From NCBI GenBank assembly GCA_036023115.1, contig JAYKKT010000074.1:11747501-11811500 (forward strand): DNA of 64,000 nucleotides, written 5' to 3'. The stretch is from Brasenia schreberi (Eukaryota; Streptophyta; Magnoliopsida; Nymphaeales; Cabombaceae). Shown piece by piece: positions 62,101 to 64,000 of the stretch. Every line of letters starts with the position of its first letter. Positions within the stretch are counted from its first letter, which is position 1. The notes below the pieces were generated by a model that worked only from the letters and a program-made list of their open reading frames with translations, was not told where the DNA came from and ran no database searches. The position numbers were made by a program, and so were the translations under genes.

Positions 62101-64000
62101 TTAGTCTTTTTGTCTCTCCAATATCTTCAAGCATCAAATCTATACAGTGTGCAGCACATGGTGTCCAAAACAAATGATTAAATTTAGCCATCAACATTCT
62201 ACCAGCTGCAACATAATTTGTTGCATTATCTGTAACCACCTGCACAACATTCTTCTCTCCAACCTCTAAGATTACTTCTCTTAACATTGTATACAATTTA
62301 TTTGCATCCTTTACTTCATGGGATGCATCAATGGACTTAAGAAAAACTGTACCTTGAAGACTGCACTAAAAAATTTATTAGTATTCTCTGTTTTCTATCG
62401 GTCCATCCATCTGACATAATAGAACATCCATAAGTAGCCCAATGCTTTCTAAATCCATTTGTAAACTCTCTTACTCTTCCTACTTCCTTCTCCAAGAATG
62501 TTTCCCTTACTTCATGATATGATGGAACATTCATTCCAGGTCCAAACTGCCCTATATCATTTACCATCGCTTTAAAGCTAGGGGATCTCACAACATTAAA
62601 AGGGATTCCATTTTGATACATCCACCTGCTAATGGATATGGATACTCGTTCTCTTTCTTCTTTCTTATATCGATTTTCCAATGTAGCTTGTCGTAATATG
62701 TATGGCGATGAACGCACAAATGAATCCATGGGTCCCTTCGAAAGCGGTGGTCGTGAGCCAAATAACGATGAAGATGATGAACATTGGGTGCTTGTCACTA
62801 TGTTACCTTCCATAGCAGAAAGTTCTCCTTTATATGGAAATGAAATCTTTTCGACCTTCTTCTTAGATGTATAGTGCACATAATCATAAATTGTTTTCTT
62901 TATTTCTTCAGTTGCATTCTTGCAAGCTGCCACATTTTTGCTTCTTTCCATTAAATGGTCCTTGTACCTTGTTATTCCACTGGTAGAAATTTGACCACAT
63001 AATGTATAAAATACTGACATATTATTCGTCTTATATTTTGTCAAACCCCAATTCCATCCTGGATCCTTCAAACCTGGGGGTCTATAGTTGTATGCTGGAT
63101 TAGAAAACCTAATACCAGTTGTTCTACTAGTGCCTGTGCCACAACTACTACTGCCACAGCCACTTTGAGAACAAGCAGTTGTACTTGTTGATGATTCCAT
63201 ACTCACTACAAAAAAAATAAGAATAACGACTCTGCTTGAGTTTTCCAACCTTATACAAGAAATAGAACATTAAATAATTAGCATTCATTGGTATGTGATG
63301 TTAATAGATAACCAAAGCTATCATAAAGCAGTGATTGATAACTTGGCCTGCCAGCACTGACCAACTACGCAGAGTTGAAAACAACAGCAAAATCTCGACA
63401 AACTTTTTATTCAATGTATTAAATGAACTACCTTTGAACAATAAAAACTGAAGAACAGAAGAAGACGAATCGTTGCATGGATCATGAAGCAGTTACTAAT
63501 GAACAAGGTTAGACCAGAACAATGTAACCTCATAATTGAACATCTTTCTGTCAAATCAACCAATCTAAACATCCTAGATTAATGAAATTTGCCTTTTTAA
63601 TCTATCTATTAGAAATCAAGGTCTAGGCAGGATCCACCAACTTACTAATAAAGATCAATACATTACAGTGCACCAGGAATGGGAGCCCATCAAGGTGGTT
63701 TCTCTTTTCGTGCCCCCACAATCAAGACTATTGTGTGACCAGACTACTAAAATATGTGCTATTGAGAAGAAAAGGTAAAAACTATGAGGAACCTTGATAA
63801 AATAACTCTGCTATACATGCAGTCGAACTACACAGATCAAGGATGATATGTTAACAGATAACCTAAAGCTGTTTTAAGGCGATTCACAACTTAGTCTACC
63901 CACCGTTGAATGATTGGGCAAAGTTGGAAAGTATAACAAGATCCTGAGGGCCAGTCTGTTCAATAAGCTACTTTTGGCCGCCCCATTACAGATTCTTATC
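59162..64000 (-). mobile_element. hAT DNA transposon, runs off the right edge
   Basis: The left (3') end starts CTATGTTATCAATAGCGGTT and is followed by at least eight AGCGG words within about 80 bp, the subterminal-repeat layout of hAT elements. About 1.3 kb of non-coding sequence separates this end from the transposase. The opposite terminus and the 8-bp target duplication are not in the window, so the element is at least 4.8 kb long. It interrupts the old LINE that ends at 59161. Confidence 0.75.
60565..63200 (-). pseudogene. hAT transposase (BED-like finger, DUF659, hAT dimerisation), broken
   Basis: Exons, inferred from the splice sites: 63200-61700, 61612-61308, 61192-61074 and 60975-60565. 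In order come a Ser/Thr-rich N-terminus; a degenerate BED-type finger (LCGQISTSGITRYKDHL, with one expected cysteine not seen); the DUF659 region (SIMSDGWTDRKQRILINFLV, VTDNATNYVAAG, PCAAHCIDLML); the dimerisation block (CSAIPCERNWSTFE) and an acidic tail ending FFENE. A one-base deletion near 62358 shifts the frame within DUF659, and a TAA at 61904-61906 truncates what remains. ATG 63200 follows a T-rich run and TAG acceptor, suggesting a 5' UTR intron. The element would need transposase supplied by another copy. Confidence 0.85.

Noticed and set aside
62632..62874. 80-codon plus-strand frame
   Set aside because: It is antisense to the hAT transposase exon and has no independent support.

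Overview
This window is plant nuclear DNA, from an angiosperm with large introns and a heavy load of transposons. The evidence is an intron-rich plant-specific kinesin gene, a plastid-type nuclear protein, a thioredoxin-like exon, and RTE LINE, hAT, LTR and SINE insertions. The species cannot be named from the sequence alone. All exon models below were built by hand from reading frame, splice consensus and phase closure.

Layout. 1-2645 is a decayed RTE LINE copy (+) split by the 3' end of a hAT element. 3648-3867 is the last exon of a thioredoxin-like 3-3 gene (+). From 44045 down to 6585 (-) runs a single 37.5-kb gene for an armadillo-repeat kinesin of the ARK1 type: 22 inferred exons, 3,057 coding bases, 1,018 residues. 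Its introns hold most of the interesting repeats: a solo LTR (13864-14146), a long hairpin (14511-14623), a tRNA-derived SINE (about 18.2 kb), a hAT-type non-autonomous element with an RTE fragment inside it (22513-23932), two abutting GC-rich LTR-like blocks (32401-34762), a 45-bp RTE insertion (36657-36701), a 169-bp internally deleted RTE derivative (38865-39033) and an RTE copy with an uninterrupted 1,043-codon ORF (39538-42738). 44046-49864 is intergenic, with a MITE, a SINE and microsatellites. 49865-52664 (+) is a five-exon gene for a probable plastid-targeted protein of unknown function. 53874-54404 (-) is the 3' end of a small basic protein gene whose upstream exons are not visible. 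54576-64000 is a nested transposon cluster: two old RTE copies (-), a younger full-length RTE (+) inserted in one of them, then a hAT element that runs off the right edge.

The strongest unusual result is an RTE LINE family at several stages of its life in one locus: an ORF-intact copy, a nearly complete but mutated copy, 5'-truncated copies, an extreme 45-bp truncation, and a 169-bp derivative that fuses the LINE's 5' and 3' ends in frame. Most insertions have readable target-site duplications of 8 to 19 bp, which argues for recent activity by target-primed reverse transcription.
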